DNA of 64,000 bases from Denitromonas halophila (GCF_007625155.1 NZ_VMNK01000001.1:1-64000); one strand, 5' to 3'; counted from the stretch's first letter, positions 17,160 to 27,085 are shown. Notes: generated by a model not told the origin, from the sequence alone. Numbers and translations: made by a program.

Positions 17160-17645
17160 TCAAGCTTGGCGATCGGGTGTGAAGGGATTCGCGGTGTGCG
17201 GGTTGATGCGTGCGCACAGCCGAACAGCATCCCGGTTGGTCCAGGACCAGATACGGTCGATGGCGTCTCGGGCGGACAGCCACTCAGCGGTATGGTGCTC
17301 AGCGGCTGCAAGTGTGACCGGTAGCGGTGCCGGCAAGCACAGGCTGAACACCGATTCGCTGTTATGGCTAACCTCGGGCGCATAGCGGTGGCGCCACTTT
17401 GGGGGAATCGGATATCGGTTGTTCAGGCGCAAGTCGACGAGGGCCTCGCCGGGTGCTGACAGGCCGGTTTCTTCGAACACTTCTCGGATGGCGGCCTCTC
17501 GGGGTGTTTCGTCGGGCTCCAGGCTGCCGGTGACGGATTGCCAGAAGTCAAAGGGTTGCTGCCGGTGCAGCACAAGAACTTCCATCGCTCGGGTGTGGAT
17601 GACCACCAGAACGGAGTGGGGGCGCTTGCCGTTGTTGGCTGTCAC
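17160..17645 (-). CDS. nudB: Dihydroneopterin triphosphate pyrophosphatase-type Nudix hydrolase
   Basis: A protein of about 161 residues with a perfect Nudix box, GSLEPDETPREAAIREVFEE followed by TGL. It fits NudB, which removes pyrophosphate from dihydroneopterin triphosphate in folate synthesis; the WSWTNRDAVRLCARI C-terminus also agrees. In many betaproteobacteria nudB lies near aspS, as it does here about 3 kb away. The start is GTG at 17645, which overlaps the barstar stop as GTGA, so the genes are translationally coupled; the frame is open further upstream. A general Nudix role cannot be excluded. Confidence 0.85.
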   Translation of the reverse strand: MTANNGKRPHSVLVVIHTRAMEVLVLHRQQPFDFWQSVTGSLEPDETPREAAIREVFEETGLSAPGEALVDLRLNNRYPIPPKWRHRYAPEVSHNSESVFSLCLPAPLPVTLAAAEHHTAEWLSARDAIDRIWSWTNRDAVRLCARINPHTANPFTPDRQA

Positions 17646-18064
17646 GCCGCGTCGGCACTGCGCGTGGTTTGGGCAAATACGTGAAACGGCACGCCGCGAT
17701 CCTGCCAGTATTCGCAACAGTCGGTGAGCAGGTCGGTGAGGATGGAAGCGGCGCGGGTGTCGGGCGCCACCTTGGTGAGGACCAGCACGTAGCCCTTACC
17801 GGGCAGCCACGAGAGGTCGGTCAGACAGTCGTAGAGGGCGTCCCAGTTGTGTCCGAACCAGCGCGGCATGTCGAAGCGCTGGGCGAGGGCGTCGAGGATC
17901 TGGCCTTTGTCAGTCAGGCCGTCGAGGGCGACGTCGAAAATACATCGCTCACGTGTCTGAGCGGCAGAAATGATCGCTTCAGATTCGCCTTGGCGCATGG
18001 ACAGAATGCGGTTGGGGCCGTCGAGCGCGAGGCCCGGGTCAGTTTTTGACGGAAAGGGGGTCAT
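17642..18064 (-). CDS. Barstar-family ribonuclease inhibitor
   Basis: A 140-residue cytoplasmic protein. The core FDVALDGLTDKGQILDALAQ, RFDMPRWFGHNWDALYDCLTD and LSWLPGKGYVLVLTKV matches barstar, including the FG-NWDAL signature and the inhibitory Asp/Glu-rich helix. It carries an N-terminal extension of about 40 residues. It overlaps the upstream RNase gene by 4 bp (ATGA) and nudB by 4 bp, so the three are co-translated. It should bind and silence the neighbouring barnase-like RNase before export. Confidence 0.92.
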   Translation of the reverse strand: MTPFPSKTDPGLALDGPNRILSMRQGESEAIISAAQTRERCIFDVALDGLTDKGQILDALAQRFDMPRWFGHNWDALYDCLTDLSWLPGKGYVLVLTKVAPDTRAASILTDLLTDCCEYWQDRGVPFHVFAQTTRSADAA

Positions 18065-18441
18065 CGCGTCTCCGGAATGCGTCGAAAACTGCGGTAGTGA
18101 TCGGCGGTGTAGTAAAACACCTCGGGCGGATTGCCGCCGGTGACGATGCGTTGTGCGCCGCGAGTGCGTTCGCCCGGCGTGGGGACGGTGTACTCGCGGT
18201 AGTAGCCGCGTGACCGGCGTGGCAACTGGCCTTCGCGGTTGAAGAAGGTGGTGCCATCTTTGCTGTAAGGGAAGGGGCCGCCGCGCTGGATCAATGCCAA
18301 TGTGTTCAGCGCTTCGGGCGGAAGCCAGGCAAGTTCGCTGCGCGTTGACGCGGCGTTGTGAGGCGCTTCGCGCGAGCATGCCGGGAGCAGCGTAAACGCG
18401 GCGAGCAGGAAAACAAGGAAGGCTTGGGTCAGGCGGCGCAT
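18061..18441 (-). CDS. Barnase/RNase N1-T1 family ribonuclease, secreted or lipoprotein
   Basis: A protein of about 126 residues with an N-terminal hydrophobic signal (MRRLTQAFLVFLLAAFTLLP) ending in LPACS, which resembles a lipobox. The C-terminal half is a microbial guanyl-specific RNase: FNREGQLP, GYYREYTVPTPG with the catalytic Glu, RGAQRIVTGG with the Arg, and YYTADHYRSFRRI with the catalytic His. ATG at 18441 was preferred over GTG at 18456 because the signal peptide starts there. It is followed by its barstar inhibitor with a 4-bp overlap. Export plus a cytoplasmic inhibitor suggests an extracellular scavenging or competition enzyme rather than a housekeeping RNase. Confidence 0.88.
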   Translation of the reverse strand: MRRLTQAFLVFLLAAFTLLPACSREAPHNAASTRSELAWLPPEALNTLALIQRGGPFPYSKDGTTFFNREGQLPRRSRGYYREYTVPTPGERTRGAQRIVTGGNPPEVFYYTADHYRSFRRIPETR

Positions 18442-18508
18442 GCGCGATCCATCCACCGGGTGATGCTCGGAGTGTAGCAGTTCCGCTGCGTTGCGCCGGC
18501 GCGTTGGT

Positions 18509-20134
18509 TCAGACCTTGATGTCGCGAATACCGAATTTTGCCTTGAGCGTGGCGTGGAAGTCTTTCAGCGCCGGCAGGCGGGCATTGTTCGGGTCCTGAC
18601 GGCGAACCCGGTCGATCAGGCGTTGGGCCTGGTCGGCATATTGTTCGTTCCAGCCCCGGTTTTCGATATGGCGCAGCAGTGCCAGCGCGGCGTTGAAGAG
18701 CACATGGACGTTGTTGGGCATTTTGCCCACGGCACTGAGCATTTCGTCGACCGCACCGTCGAAATCGCCGGCCTTTGCTTTTTCGGCGCCGGTGGCGACC
18801 AGCGCCCGGACTTCGTGGTGGACTTGCTTTTCAAGCTCTTGCGCGAGGTTTGAATAGCCTCTTGTGTCAAGCATCTTGCGGGTGTTTTCAACGACGCGAG
18901 GCGTGTCGGCGGTGCGTATGATGTCGAGCACTACTTCGGAGCCGTCGGCCTCCATGCCGTGATCAAAGCAGGCTTGCGCCAGTTGTTGTTTGAGGCTGAG
19001 AGAGACTTTGCCGAGCCGGCGTGATTCGGTGAGGGCCGACTCAACAGCGGCCTTTGCCTTGGCCCTGTCACCGAGTTTGCCATGGAGCATGGCCGAGGAT
19101 AATGCGGTGCACAGCTTGCCGCGCTCGGTCGAGGCCATGGTTCGATCCAGGTCGCGCAAGGTGGCGGCGGCCTCTTCAAGCTTGCCATTGCCGATTTGCG
19201 CCTGCATCAGCCACACGTGGTCGTCCGGATCACGAAAGTCGGAATATTTACCTTTGCGAACAACCTCGCCCAGCACAGCTTCGGCGGTGTGCGAATCATC
19301 CATTTCCAGCGCGATAGCGCCGAGGCGGCGCAAGCGACTGAGGCGATTGGGAGAAACGGCTGCCGCGCGGGCCAGAATGTCGCGCGCCTTGGCCATTTCC
19401 CCCGCGGCTTCGCGCGTTCGGGCCAGCCAGTCGTAGGCGTCAAGGAATTGGTCGTTCTCTTCTACCAGACCGGTGAGCAGATCTTCAGCATCGTCGTAGC
19501 GCTGGCGCATGTAGAGCGCTTTGGCGAGGCCAAGCCGGGCCCAGGGGATAGCGCGCAGTTCGAGGACTTGTTGGTAGACTTTTTCGGCTTCATCGGCCTC
19601 GCCGGCAGAGATATGCAACTCTGCGCGCAGCCGGAGGAAATCGAGGAGGTATTGGGGGTGCTTGTGCTCGCCCTCGATACATTCTCGCAGGGCACCGGGA
19701 ATGTCGCCGGCGTCGATGAGGTTGTAGGTGGGCAGCAGGGCGTCACGCTTGATCACAGCGCGCGCGATTCGGATATGCAGCGTGTCTGCGGCAAAAGGCT
19801 TGAGGACGTAGTCGTTGGGCGCTAGCTCGGCGGCGGAAACGACTTTTTCATATTGGCGCTCCCCCGTAACCATGATGAACAGCGTTGCCAGCGGAATGAT
19901 GTTGTTGTGGCGCAGGTCTTCGAGCAGATGCTGGCCGTCTTGGCCATCACCGATGTGGTATTCGCAGAGGATCAGGTCGAAGCGCGTCTCGCGCAGTTTG
20001 CGCACCGCGGCGCCTGCCGATACGGCCAGTTGGACCTTGTCGACACCGCTTTCGCCCAGCATGTTGCGCAACTGCGTACGCATGTTGGGGTTGGCCTCAA
20101 TGACGAGGGCGGTAACGGCGGATAGGTCAGGCAT
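18509..20134 (-). CDS. Receiver-domain/TPR protein with a degenerate phosphoacceptor
   Basis: A 541-residue protein from ATG 20134; an upstream TTG at 20164 is possible but less likely. Residues about 5-130 are a CheY-like receiver: TALVIEANPNMRTQLRNML, LILCEYHIGDGQDG, FIMVTGERQ and DYVLKPFAADTL (Thr90 and Lys112 present). The phosphoacceptor Asp is replaced by Glu58 and the acidic pair is E-A, so it is probably not phosphorylated normally. Residues about 150-540 contain around ten TPR-like helical repeats, such as WARLGLAKALYMRQRYDDAE. It has no DNA-binding output domain and is probably a scaffold. It is downstream of aspS, separated from it by a terminator. Confidence 0.88.
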   Translation of the reverse strand: MPDLSAVTALVIEANPNMRTQLRNMLGESGVDKVQLAVSAGAAVRKLRETRFDLILCEYHIGDGQDGQHLLEDLRHNNIIPLATLFIMVTGERQYEKVVSAAELAPNDYVLKPFAADTLHIRIARAVIKRDALLPTYNLIDAGDIPGALRECIEGEHKHPQYLLDFLRLRAELHISAGEADEAEKVYQQVLELRAIPWARLGLAKALYMRQRYDDAEDLLTGLVEENDQFLDAYDWLARTREAAGEMAKARDILARAAAVSPNRLSRLRRLGAIALEMDDSHTAEAVLGEVVRKGKYSDFRDPDDHVWLMQAQIGNGKLEEAAATLRDLDRTMASTERGKLCTALSSAMLHGKLGDRAKAKAAVESALTESRRLGKVSLSLKQQLAQACFDHGMEADGSEVVLDIIRTADTPRVVENTRKMLDTRGYSNLAQELEKQVHHEVRALVATGAEKAKAGDFDGAVDEMLSAVGKMPNNVHVLFNAALALLRHIENRGWNEQYADQAQRLIDRVRRQDPNNARLPALKDFHATLKAKFGIRDIKV

Positions 20135-20204
20135 GTTGGTGGTGCCGTAGAAAAAGGGACTCAAGCTGAATTGTCGGCTATTGCAGGGTGATCTTGAGCG
20201 TGGG

Positions 20205-20237
20205 GATTAAAACAAACGAGGCGACCGAAGTCGCCTC
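20205..20237 (-). terminator. Rho-independent terminator of aspS
   Basis: On the minus strand, a perfect 8-bp stem GAGGCGAC/GTCGCCTC with a four-base loop (20218-20237) is followed by GTTTGTTTTAAT. It lies 30 bp past the aspS stop. Confidence 0.8.
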
Positions 20238-20266
20238 GCTGAGTCTTTGACACCATTTTGGTGGAA

Positions 20267-22069
20267 TTAGTCCTTGGTGACTTCCACCGAGGTTTCGACT
20301 TTTTGACGCAGGCGGACGTGCAGGTCGCGCAACTGGCGGTCGTCAACGGGCGAGGGCGCCTCGGTAAGCAGGCACTGGGCGCGCTGCGTTTTGGGGAAAG
20401 CAATCACGTCGCGGATCGACTCTGCGCCGGTCATCATGGTGACGATGCGGTCGAGGCCAAAGGCCAGGCCACCATGCGGCGGTGCGCCGTATTTCAGCGC
20501 ATCGAGCAGGAAGCCGAATTTCTGCTGGGCCTCTTCGTCGCCGATTCCCAGCGCGCTGAATACCTTGCTTTGCACGTCGGCACGGTGGATACGTACCGAG
20601 CCACCGCCGAGTTCCCAGCCATTCAATGCGAGATCATAGGCTTTGGCGAGGCACTTGCCCGGGTCGCTGACGAGCAAGTCGAGGTGTTCGTCCTTGGGGC
20701 TGGTGAAGGGATGGTGGCAGGCGGTCCAGCGCTTGTCTTCGTCGTCATACTCGAACATCGGGAAATCCACCACCCACAGCGGCTCCCAGGCCTTGCCATT
20801 GACGTAGCCCTTCTCGTGCCCGACCTTGCTGCGCAATGCGCCGAGGGCGTCGTTCACGATCTTGGTCTTGTCTGCGCCGAAGAAGATCAGGTCGCCGTTC
20901 TGCGCGCCGGTGCGCTCGATGATGGTCGCCAGTGCCTGCGGGTGCAGGTTCTTGACGATCGGCGATTGCAGGCCTTCATCGCTCAGCTTGCTGATGTCGT
21001 TGACCTTGATGTAGGCCAGACCCCGGGCGCCGTAGATGCCGACGAACTTGGTGTATTCGTCGATTTCGCCACGGGAGAGCTGAGCGCCGCCAGGGATGCG
21101 CATGGCTGCGACACGGCCGGTTTCGGAATTGGCCGGGCCGGAGAAGACCTTGAAGGCAACGTCCTTGACAGCGTCGGTGACATCGGTGATTTCGAGCGTT
21201 ACACGCAGGTCGGGCTTGTCCGAGCCGAAGCGCGACATCGCTTCGGCGTAGCTCATGCGCGGAAAGGGCGCGAGGAGATCGACGTCCAGCACTTCCTTGA
21301 AGATGCTGCGAATCATCTCTTCCATCAGCGCGGTAATCTCGGCTTCGCCAAGGAAGGAGGTCTCGATATCGACCTGGGTGAACTCGGGCTGCCGGTCGGC
21401 CCGGAGGTCTTCGTCACGGAAGCACTTGGTGATCTGGTAGTAGCGGTCGTAACCGGCCACCATCAGCAGTTGCTTGAACAGTTGCGGCGACTGCGGCAGG
21501 GCGAAGAAGTGACCCGGATGAACTCGCGACGGCACCAGGTAGTCACGCGCGCCTTCCGGCGTGCTCTTGGTGAGCATCGGTGTCTCGATGTCGATGAAGC
21601 CCTTGGCGTCGAGAAAGCGACGGAAGGCCATCGCTGTCTTGTAGCGCAGCATCATGTTGCGCTGCATGGCCGGGCGGCGCAGATCGATCACGCGATGGGT
21701 CAGGCGGGTGGTTTCCGACAGGTTGTCGTCATCGAGCTGGAACGGCGGCGTGACCGAGGCGTTGAGGACTTCAATTTCGTGGCACAGCACTTCGATTTCG
21801 CCGGACGTGAGGTTGGCGTTTTCGGTGCCGGCAGGGCGGCGTCGGACCTTGCCCGTCATGCGTACGACAAACTCGTTGCGAAGCGATTCAGCCACGGTAA
21901 ACATGTCGGCGCGGTCGGGGTCGCAGACCACCTGAACAAGACCTTCGCGGTCGCGCAGGTCGACAAAAATCACCCCGCCATGATCTCGCCGGCGATGCAC
22001 CCAGCCGCACAGGGTGACGATCTGGTCGAGGTTGGCGGCAGTGACCTGGCCGCAGTATTGAGTACGCAT
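20267..22069 (-). CDS. aspS: Aspartyl-tRNA synthetase
   Basis: A 600-residue class IIb synthetase with an N-terminal OB-fold anticodon domain ([20 protein letters not shown]), the bacterial GAD insertion and the class II catalytic core (motif 2 around [19 protein letters not shown]; motif 3 [15 protein letters not shown]). It is full length. It follows a DUF502 membrane protein and an FmdB zinc-ribbon gene, a grouping common in betaproteobacteria. Whether it is the discriminating or the tRNA-Asn-mischarging type cannot be judged safely without alignment; no gatCAB genes are in the window. Confidence 0.98.
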   Translation of the reverse strand: MRTQYCGQVTAANLDQIVTLCGWVHRRRDHGGVIFVDLRDREGLVQVVCDPDRADMFTVAESLRNEFVVRMTGKVRRRPAGTENANLTSGEIEVLCHEIEVLNASVTPPFQLDDDNLSETTRLTHRVIDLRRPAMQRNMMLRYKTAMAFRRFLDAKGFIDIETPMLTKSTPEGARDYLVPSRVHPGHFFALPQSPQLFKQLLMVAGYDRYYQITKCFRDEDLRADRQPEFTQVDIETSFLGEAEITALMEEMIRSIFKEVLDVDLLAPFPRMSYAEAMSRFGSDKPDLRVTLEITDVTDAVKDVAFKVFSGPANSETGRVAAMRIPGGAQLSRGEIDEYTKFVGIYGARGLAYIKVNDISKLSDEGLQSPIVKNLHPQALATIIERTGAQNGDLIFFGADKTKIVNDALGALRSKVGHEKGYVNGKAWEPLWVVDFPMFEYDDEDKRWTACHHPFTSPKDEHLDLLVSDPGKCLAKAYDLALNGWELGGGSVRIHRADVQSKVFSALGIGDEEAQQKFGFLLDALKYGAPPHGGLAFGLDRIVTMMTGAESIRDVIAFPKTQRAQCLLTEAPSPVDDRQLRDLHVRLRQKVETSVEVTKD

Positions 22070-22117
22070 GATTCTGATTCCGTATTTTGTACGCTTGGGG
22101 CGAATCGCCCCGAGTTG

Positions 22118-22744
22118 TTAGGGTTTGACCGGGGCGAGCTCGGCGATGTCGGCCTTTTTGCCGGACGTGACCACACCCATTGAAATGACATACTTGAGCG
22201 CTTCGTCAACGCTCATTTCCAGTTCGATGACGTCTGCGCGCGGGACCATCAGGAAAAACCCCGAGGTCGGGTTCGGCGTGGTCGGGACGTAGATGCTGAT
22301 GTAGTCGCCGGTCAGATGGCGGGCCGCGTCGCCACCCGGTTTTCCGGTGAGGAATGCGATGGTCCAGGCACCCTGGCGGGGATACTGAACCAGCAGCGCT
22401 TTGCGGAACGCGTGGCTGGAACTGGAAAACAGGGTGTCGGATACCTGCTTGACGCTTGAATAGATGGATTTCACCACCGGGATGCGCGCCAGCAACGCCT
22501 CCCAGACCAGCACCAGACGCTGACCAAGCACATTGGCGCCGATCAAGCCGGTGAGCAGAATGATCAGCAAGGTCAGTGCGACGCCGATGCCCGGAATGTC
22601 GAGCCCGAGCAAGACTTTGGGCTGCCAGTGTTCGGGTATCCACAGCAGGATTCGATCCAGGGTGCTGACGATCCAGGCGATCACCATGAAGGTGATGGCG
22701 AGCGGGATCCAGATCAGGAGCCCCGTGACGAAGTATTTCTTCAT
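22118..22744 (-). CDS. DUF502 family inner-membrane protein
   Basis: A 208-residue protein with two N-terminal membrane helices (about residues 5-30, LLIWIPLAITFMVIAWIVST, and 55-75, GVALTLLIILLTGLIGANVL) and a soluble domain containing VKSIYSSVKQVSDTLF and YVPTTPNPTSGFFLMVPRAD, the conserved hallmarks of DUF502. The biochemical role of the family is unknown. It is 10 bp downstream of the FmdB-type gene and 48 bp upstream of aspS, so the three probably share a transcript. Confidence 0.93.
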   Translation of the reverse strand: MKKYFVTGLLIWIPLAITFMVIAWIVSTLDRILLWIPEHWQPKVLLGLDIPGIGVALTLLIILLTGLIGANVLGQRLVLVWEALLARIPVVKSIYSSVKQVSDTLFSSSSHAFRKALLVQYPRQGAWTIAFLTGKPGGDAARHLTGDYISIYVPTTPNPTSGFFLMVPRADVIELEMSVDEALKYVISMGVVTSGKKADIAELAPVKP

Positions 22745-22753
22745 TCGATACGG

Positions 22754-23026
22754 TCAGTGGCAAGCGCAGCCGCCGCCACAACTGGCGTCGGTCGTGCCGG
22801 AGGAGGTCGGGGCAGTCTCGGCTTTGGAGGGGGCACTGGCGCTGCCGCCTTTGAAGTCTGTGGCGTACCAGCCCGAGCCCTTCAGCTGAAAGCCGGGCGC
22901 GGTGAGCTGTTTGGTGTAGGCGTTCGCGCCACAGGCGGGGCAGACCGTCAGTGGTGCATCACTCATCTTCTGCAAATGATCTTTTTGAGCACCGCAATCG
23001 GTGCAGCGATAGGCGTAGATCGGCAT
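22754..23026 (-). CDS. FmdB-type zinc-ribbon protein
   Basis: A 90-residue protein. The N-terminal MPIYAYRCTDCGAQKDHLQK and the later TVCPACGAN supply two CxxC pairs for a zinc ribbon, the FmdB/putative regulatory protein signature. The tail is Ser/Ala-rich and ends in CGGGCACH, an extra cysteine/histidine cluster common in proteobacterial members. The function is unknown. It is the first gene of the FmdB-DUF502-aspS group. Confidence 0.92.
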   Translation of the reverse strand: MPIYAYRCTDCGAQKDHLQKMSDAPLTVCPACGANAYTKQLTAPGFQLKGSGWYATDFKGGSASAPSKAETAPTSSGTTDASCGGGCACH

Positions 23027-23133
23027 GACAAGCTCCGAAAAATCAAGCCCGTAAGTCTAACTTATTGGCGAGGGAGCGGGAAGCGGTGTGCACTGTCTCG
23101 CAGGCGTAACACTGATTTGATTTTGTGCTGGTG

Positions 23134-23985
23134 TCAGAACGCCTGGAGGTAACGCGCGTTCAAGCTTTCACCGAAAAAGAGGGCCAGCAGGCCTGCCGCG
23201 GCGAGGTAGGGGCCAAACGGAATCGGTGTATCCCGCCCATGGCGAGCGAAGAGCATCAAGGCAATCCCGACTGTTGCACCGACAATTGAGGACATCAGAA
23301 TGGTCAGCGGCAGCATCTGCCAGCCAAGCCAGGCGCCAACGGCGGAGAGTAGCTTGAAGTCGCCGTAACCCATTCCTTCCTTGCCGGTGACCAGACGGAA
23401 TAGGTGAAAGACCAACCACAGGCTGAGATACCCTGCGACAGCGCCGACCACTGCATCATGCAAGGATGTATATGTGCCGCCCAGATTGAATAGGAGTCCA
23501 ATCCAGATCAGTGGCAGGGTGATGGTGTCGGGTAGAAGCTGGGTGTCCAGATCGATAAACGTCAATGCGATCATCGCCCAGACGAATAGCAGGGCGCCTA
23601 TGGTGGCGACGCTGTTGCCGAACTTCCACGCGACAAGTGCTGAAAGGGCCGCAGTGGCGATTTCAATGCTCGGGTAGCGCCGGCTGATTGGCGCTTTGCA
23701 GTGACGGCAACGGCCGCGGAGCACCAGATAACTCAATACCGGAATGTTGTCGATGGCGGTGACCGGGGTGCCACAGTGCGGGCAGCGGGAGCAGGGCGTG
23801 GCCAGATTGAAACGGGCTGGCGCGCTGACTTCTTCCCCGCGCATTTCGGCCGCCTGTTGTGCCCATTCGTTTTCCATCATCATGGGGAGGCGATGGATGA
23901 CGACGTTCAGAAAGCTGCCGATAAACAGCCCGAGAAGGCAACTGAGCGCGACGAGCGCTGTCGGTTCGTTGAAGAGTTCTGTCAT
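23134..23985 (-). CDS. pilD: Prepilin peptidase / N-methyltransferase
   Basis: A 283-residue inner-membrane aspartyl protease that cleaves and N-methylates type IV prepilins. The N-terminal cytoplasmic domain has the two CxxC pairs (CSRCPHCG and RCRHCKAPISRRYPSIE). Catalytic Asp residues lie in TFIDLDTQLLPD and GMGYGDFKLL. About seven hydrophobic helices are visible. It is the last gene of pilB-pilC-pilD. In related genomes coaE often follows, but here the next gene is fmdB. Confidence 0.96.
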   Translation of the reverse strand: MTELFNEPTALVALSCLLGLFIGSFLNVVIHRLPMMMENEWAQQAAEMRGEEVSAPARFNLATPCSRCPHCGTPVTAIDNIPVLSYLVLRGRCRHCKAPISRRYPSIEIATAALSALVAWKFGNSVATIGALLFVWAMIALTFIDLDTQLLPDTITLPLIWIGLLFNLGGTYTSLHDAVVGAVAGYLSLWLVFHLFRLVTGKEGMGYGDFKLLSAVGAWLGWQMLPLTILMSSIVGATVGIALMLFARHGRDTPIPFGPYLAAAGLLALFFGESLNARYLQAF

Positions 23986-24028
23986 GGGGGCTTGGTGCCG
24001 CCCTAGGATCCAGGGCGGGCCAGGAAAG

Positions 24029-25264
24029 TTAGACGACGGCGCCGAGTTTGAAAATCGGGAGATACATGGCGACGACTAGGCCGCCGATAACAGTACCTAG
24101 AAACACCATGATCATTGGCTCAAGCAACTGAGATAGTCCCGCGACTGCGTCGTCTACCTCCTGCTCGAAGAAATCAGCGACCTTGCTCAACATACCGTCG
24201 AGTTGTCCGGACTCTTCACCTATGGATACCATTTGTACAACCATGGTCGGAAAAACCTTAACGCCTTGCATGGATACGGTAAGGCTGGTGCCTGTGCTGA
24301 CGTCGGACTGGATCTGTTTGGTTGCGACTTTGTAAACATGGTTTCCGGCTGCGCCACCGACAGAGTCAAGCGCCTCCACCAGTGGAACTCCAGCCGCAAA
24401 CATGGTTGCAAGTGTACGGGTCCAGCGTGCAATTGTGGCTTTCCGGATGACATCGCCAATGACCGGTACCTGAAGGATGAAACGATCCATGGCGTTCTGA
24501 GCTTTCTCTGATCTTCGATATGCCATGCTCAAGCCGACAATAATCGCGGCGAGACCGCCAAAAACAATGTACCAATTGTCGACAAAGTAGTCTGACATGG
24601 CAATTACGATCTGTGTTGGGGCGGGAAGATCTGCGCCAAAATTAGCGAACACATTTTTGAATTCAGGAATAACGAAGATCATCATCACCGACACCACCAA
24701 AGTGGCGACGACAATGACCGCCATTGGATAGAAAAGTGCCGACTTGATCTTGCCTTTGATGGCGATAATTTTTTCTTTATAGGTTGCAAGGCGATCTAGC
24801 AGACTATCCAAAATACCTGCTTGCTCGCCCGCCGCTACCAAATTACAGAAGAGTTGATCAAAGTGAAGTGGATGCTTCCGAAACGCTTGCGACAAACTGC
24901 TGCCGGTTTCAACGTCATTGCGAATGTCATTCAGCAAACGCCCCAGCGAGGGGTTGCCCGATCCCTTGATGCCAATATCAAAGGCCTGAAGCAGTGGTAC
25001 GCCGGACTTCATCATGGTTGCCATCTGGCGAGTAAACAGCGCGATGTCCTTGTCGGTGATGCGGCGGCCCCGAGAAAGCTTCCGCTTCTTGACCTTGGTG
25101 ACGAGAATGCCCTGACGGCGCAGTGTTGCCTGGACAACCGCCTCACCCCCGGCGCGTACTTCGCCGCGAATGATCTTGCCTTTCTTGTCCTTGCCTTCCC
25201 AGTCGTAAAGATGCTCTTTGACATCTTGGGCGGTGCGGCGAGTAGAGCGGGTAGCGGTTGCCAT
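24029..25264 (-). CDS. pilC: Type IV pilus inner-membrane platform protein
   Basis: A 411-residue T2SSF-family protein on which the PilB motor acts. Two homologous T2SSF domains are visible (FTRQMATMMKSGVPLLQAFD near residues 97-116 and WTRTLATMFAAGVPLVEALD near 275-294), with three membrane segments including SALFYPMAVIVVATLVVSVM and the C-terminal MVFLGTVIGGLVVAMYLPIF. The N-terminal region holds the KRGRR/KKGK-rich cytoplasmic part. It lies 17 bp after pilB. Confidence 0.97.
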   Translation of the reverse strand: MATATRSTRRTAQDVKEHLYDWEGKDKKGKIIRGEVRAGGEAVVQATLRRQGILVTKVKKRKLSRGRRITDKDIALFTRQMATMMKSGVPLLQAFDIGIKGSGNPSLGRLLNDIRNDVETGSSLSQAFRKHPLHFDQLFCNLVAAGEQAGILDSLLDRLATYKEKIIAIKGKIKSALFYPMAVIVVATLVVSVMMIFVIPEFKNVFANFGADLPAPTQIVIAMSDYFVDNWYIVFGGLAAIIVGLSMAYRRSEKAQNAMDRFILQVPVIGDVIRKATIARWTRTLATMFAAGVPLVEALDSVGGAAGNHVYKVATKQIQSDVSTGTSLTVSMQGVKVFPTMVVQMVSIGEESGQLDGMLSKVADFFEQEVDDAVAGLSQLLEPMIMVFLGTVIGGLVVAMYLPIFKLGAVV

Positions 25265-25281
25265 GTGTGTCGTGCCTCGAA

Positions 25282-26997
25282 TTAGTCGTTGGTCGTCGCC
25301 AGAACTTCTGCCAGAGAAGTCATGCCGGCCTTGACCTTGCGTAGACCCGAGCGGCGAAGGTCCATCACACCGTCGAGCTCCGCTTGCGCGGCGATCTCAA
25401 TTGAGTTGCCGTTGTTCATGATGATGCGGGCGATCTCATCCGTGATTGGCATGACTTGGTAGATACCTACCCGGCCTTTGTAGCCACTGCCTTTGCATTT
25501 GTCGCAGCCTACCGGGCCGTAGGGTGTCCAGCTGCCATCCAGATCCGTTTCCGAAAAGCCGGCTTCGATCAGTGCGTCGTGTGGGATGTCCAGTGCTTGT
25601 TTACAGCTGCACAAGCGTCGCGCAAGTCGCTGCGCGGTAATCAGGATGACCGAGGAGGCGATGTTGAATGCCGCAACGCCCATGTTGCGCAGACGCTCAA
25701 GCGTGGTCGGCGCGTCGTTGGTGTGCAGAGTCGATAGCACCAAGTGTCCGGTCTGTGCCGCTTTGATGGAGATCTCGGAGGTTTCCAGGTCGCGAATTTC
25801 GCCGACCATGATGACGTCCGGATCCTGGCGTAGGAAGGCTCTTAGCGCAAAAGCGAAGGTCAGTCCGGCTTTTTCGTTGACGTTGACCTGGTTGATGCCG
25901 GGCAGGTTGATTTCAGCCGGATCCTCGGCGGTGGAGATGTTGACCCCGGCCTTGTTCAGGATGTTCAGGCAGGTATAGAGTGAAACGGTTTTGCCGCTAC
26001 CGGTGGGGCCGGTGACCAGAATCATGCCATAAGGGCGCTCAATGGCTTCCAGCAATGCGGCCTTTTGTTCGGGGTCGTAACCCAGCGCGTCGACGCCCAG
26101 CATGGCGGACGAGGGGTCGAGAATACGCATGACGATTTTTTCGCCATGGAGGGTTGGCAGCGTCGATACCCGGAAGTCGATGGCCTTGTTCTTGGAAAGC
26201 ACCAGCTTCATCCGGCCGTCCTGGGGGACGCGTTTTTCCGAGATATCCAGACGCGAGATGACCTTGATACGGGCAGCGATTTTCTCTCGCAGCACCAGGG
26301 GCGGTTGCGCCACTTCGCGCAAGGTGCCGTCGGTTCGTACGCGAATGCGGTAATACTTTTCGTAAGGCTCGAAATGGATGTCAGACGCCCCTTCATTGAT
26401 GGCGTCGATCAGGACCTTCTGAATGAATCGAACGACTGGCGCGTCATCGACTTCCGCCTGTGCATCGTCGGCGGCGGCTTCGCTGGGCGTGTCCTGCTCC
26501 AGCATGTCCATGTCGAATTCGTCACCGGTGAGGGCTTCGAGCGTCTCCTTCGCGGACTCGCCTTGCTTGTCGATGGCTGCAAGCAGCTTGCTCGCCTCGA
26601 CAACCACCGGGTCGACGGACAGGCCGCTCTGAAAGCGGATTTCGTCGAGTGCACGCAGGTTGGTTGGGTCGGCGAGCGCGACGGTCAGGCGATTGCCGCG
26701 CTTGGCGATCGGCAGGACATGGTGCTTTCCGATCAGCTTTCGGTCGATCGCATCGACCAGGATATTGCTCGGATCGAGCGCCGAGATGTCCAGCAACGGA
26801 TGGCCGAAGGTGTCTGCAGCGAAGCGGGCGATATCCCGTTCGCCGAGCAGGCCTCGGCGGGCGGCTTCAAGAATGAAACCGTTGACCTTGTTTTGCTGTT
26901 CGGACGTGCACGCCGCAGCGTCCGCCTCTGTCAGGCGGTTTTGTTGGACGAGTGCGCGCGCAAGACCCGTGAGCGCAGTTTGAGGATTTGCAGCCAT
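25282..26997 (-). CDS. pilB: Type IV pilus assembly ATPase
   Basis: A 571-residue extension motor. N-terminal MshEN-type domains are followed by the GspE ATPase core: Walker [13 protein letters not shown], Asp box [15 protein letters not shown], Walker B-region [15 protein letters not shown] and the His box [11 protein letters not shown]. The zinc tetracysteine segment (LCSCKQ and [12 protein letters not shown]) is present. The start is ATG at 26997; the frame continues to a GTG at 27003. A membrane-associated hexamer working with PilC. Confidence 0.97.
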   Translation of the reverse strand: MAANPQTALTGLARALVQQNRLTEADAAACTSEQQNKVNGFILEAARRGLLGERDIARFAADTFGHPLLDISALDPSNILVDAIDRKLIGKHHVLPIAKRGNRLTVALADPTNLRALDEIRFQSGLSVDPVVVEASKLLAAIDKQGESAKETLEALTGDEFDMDMLEQDTPSEAAADDAQAEVDDAPVVRFIQKVLIDAINEGASDIHFEPYEKYYRIRVRTDGTLREVAQPPLVLREKIAARIKVISRLDISEKRVPQDGRMKLVLSKNKAIDFRVSTLPTLHGEKIVMRILDPSSAMLGVDALGYDPEQKAALLEAIERPYGMILVTGPTGSGKTVSLYTCLNILNKAGVNISTAEDPAEINLPGINQVNVNEKAGLTFAFALRAFLRQDPDVIMVGEIRDLETSEISIKAAQTGHLVLSTLHTNDAPTTLERLRNMGVAAFNIASSVILITAQRLARRLCSCKQALDIPHDALIEAGFSETDLDGSWTPYGPVGCDKCKGSGYKGRVGIYQVMPITDEIARIIMNNGNSIEIAAQAELDGVMDLRRSGLRKVKAGMTSLAEVLATTND

Positions 26998-27085
26998 GAC
27001 CACCTGTTATGGATCCGACATAGCATGTTGCATCGCTTGATGTGGCTTGTAAAGCTTCAGGCGCAAACCCTTGTCACAACTTGGT

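Noticed and set aside
20258-22183. A 641-codon open frame on the plus strand opposite aspS
   Set aside because: It lies entirely antisense to a clear aspartyl-tRNA synthetase and reads as low-complexity Ala/Gly/Val/Asp-rich sequence, as expected from the GC bias at third positions.
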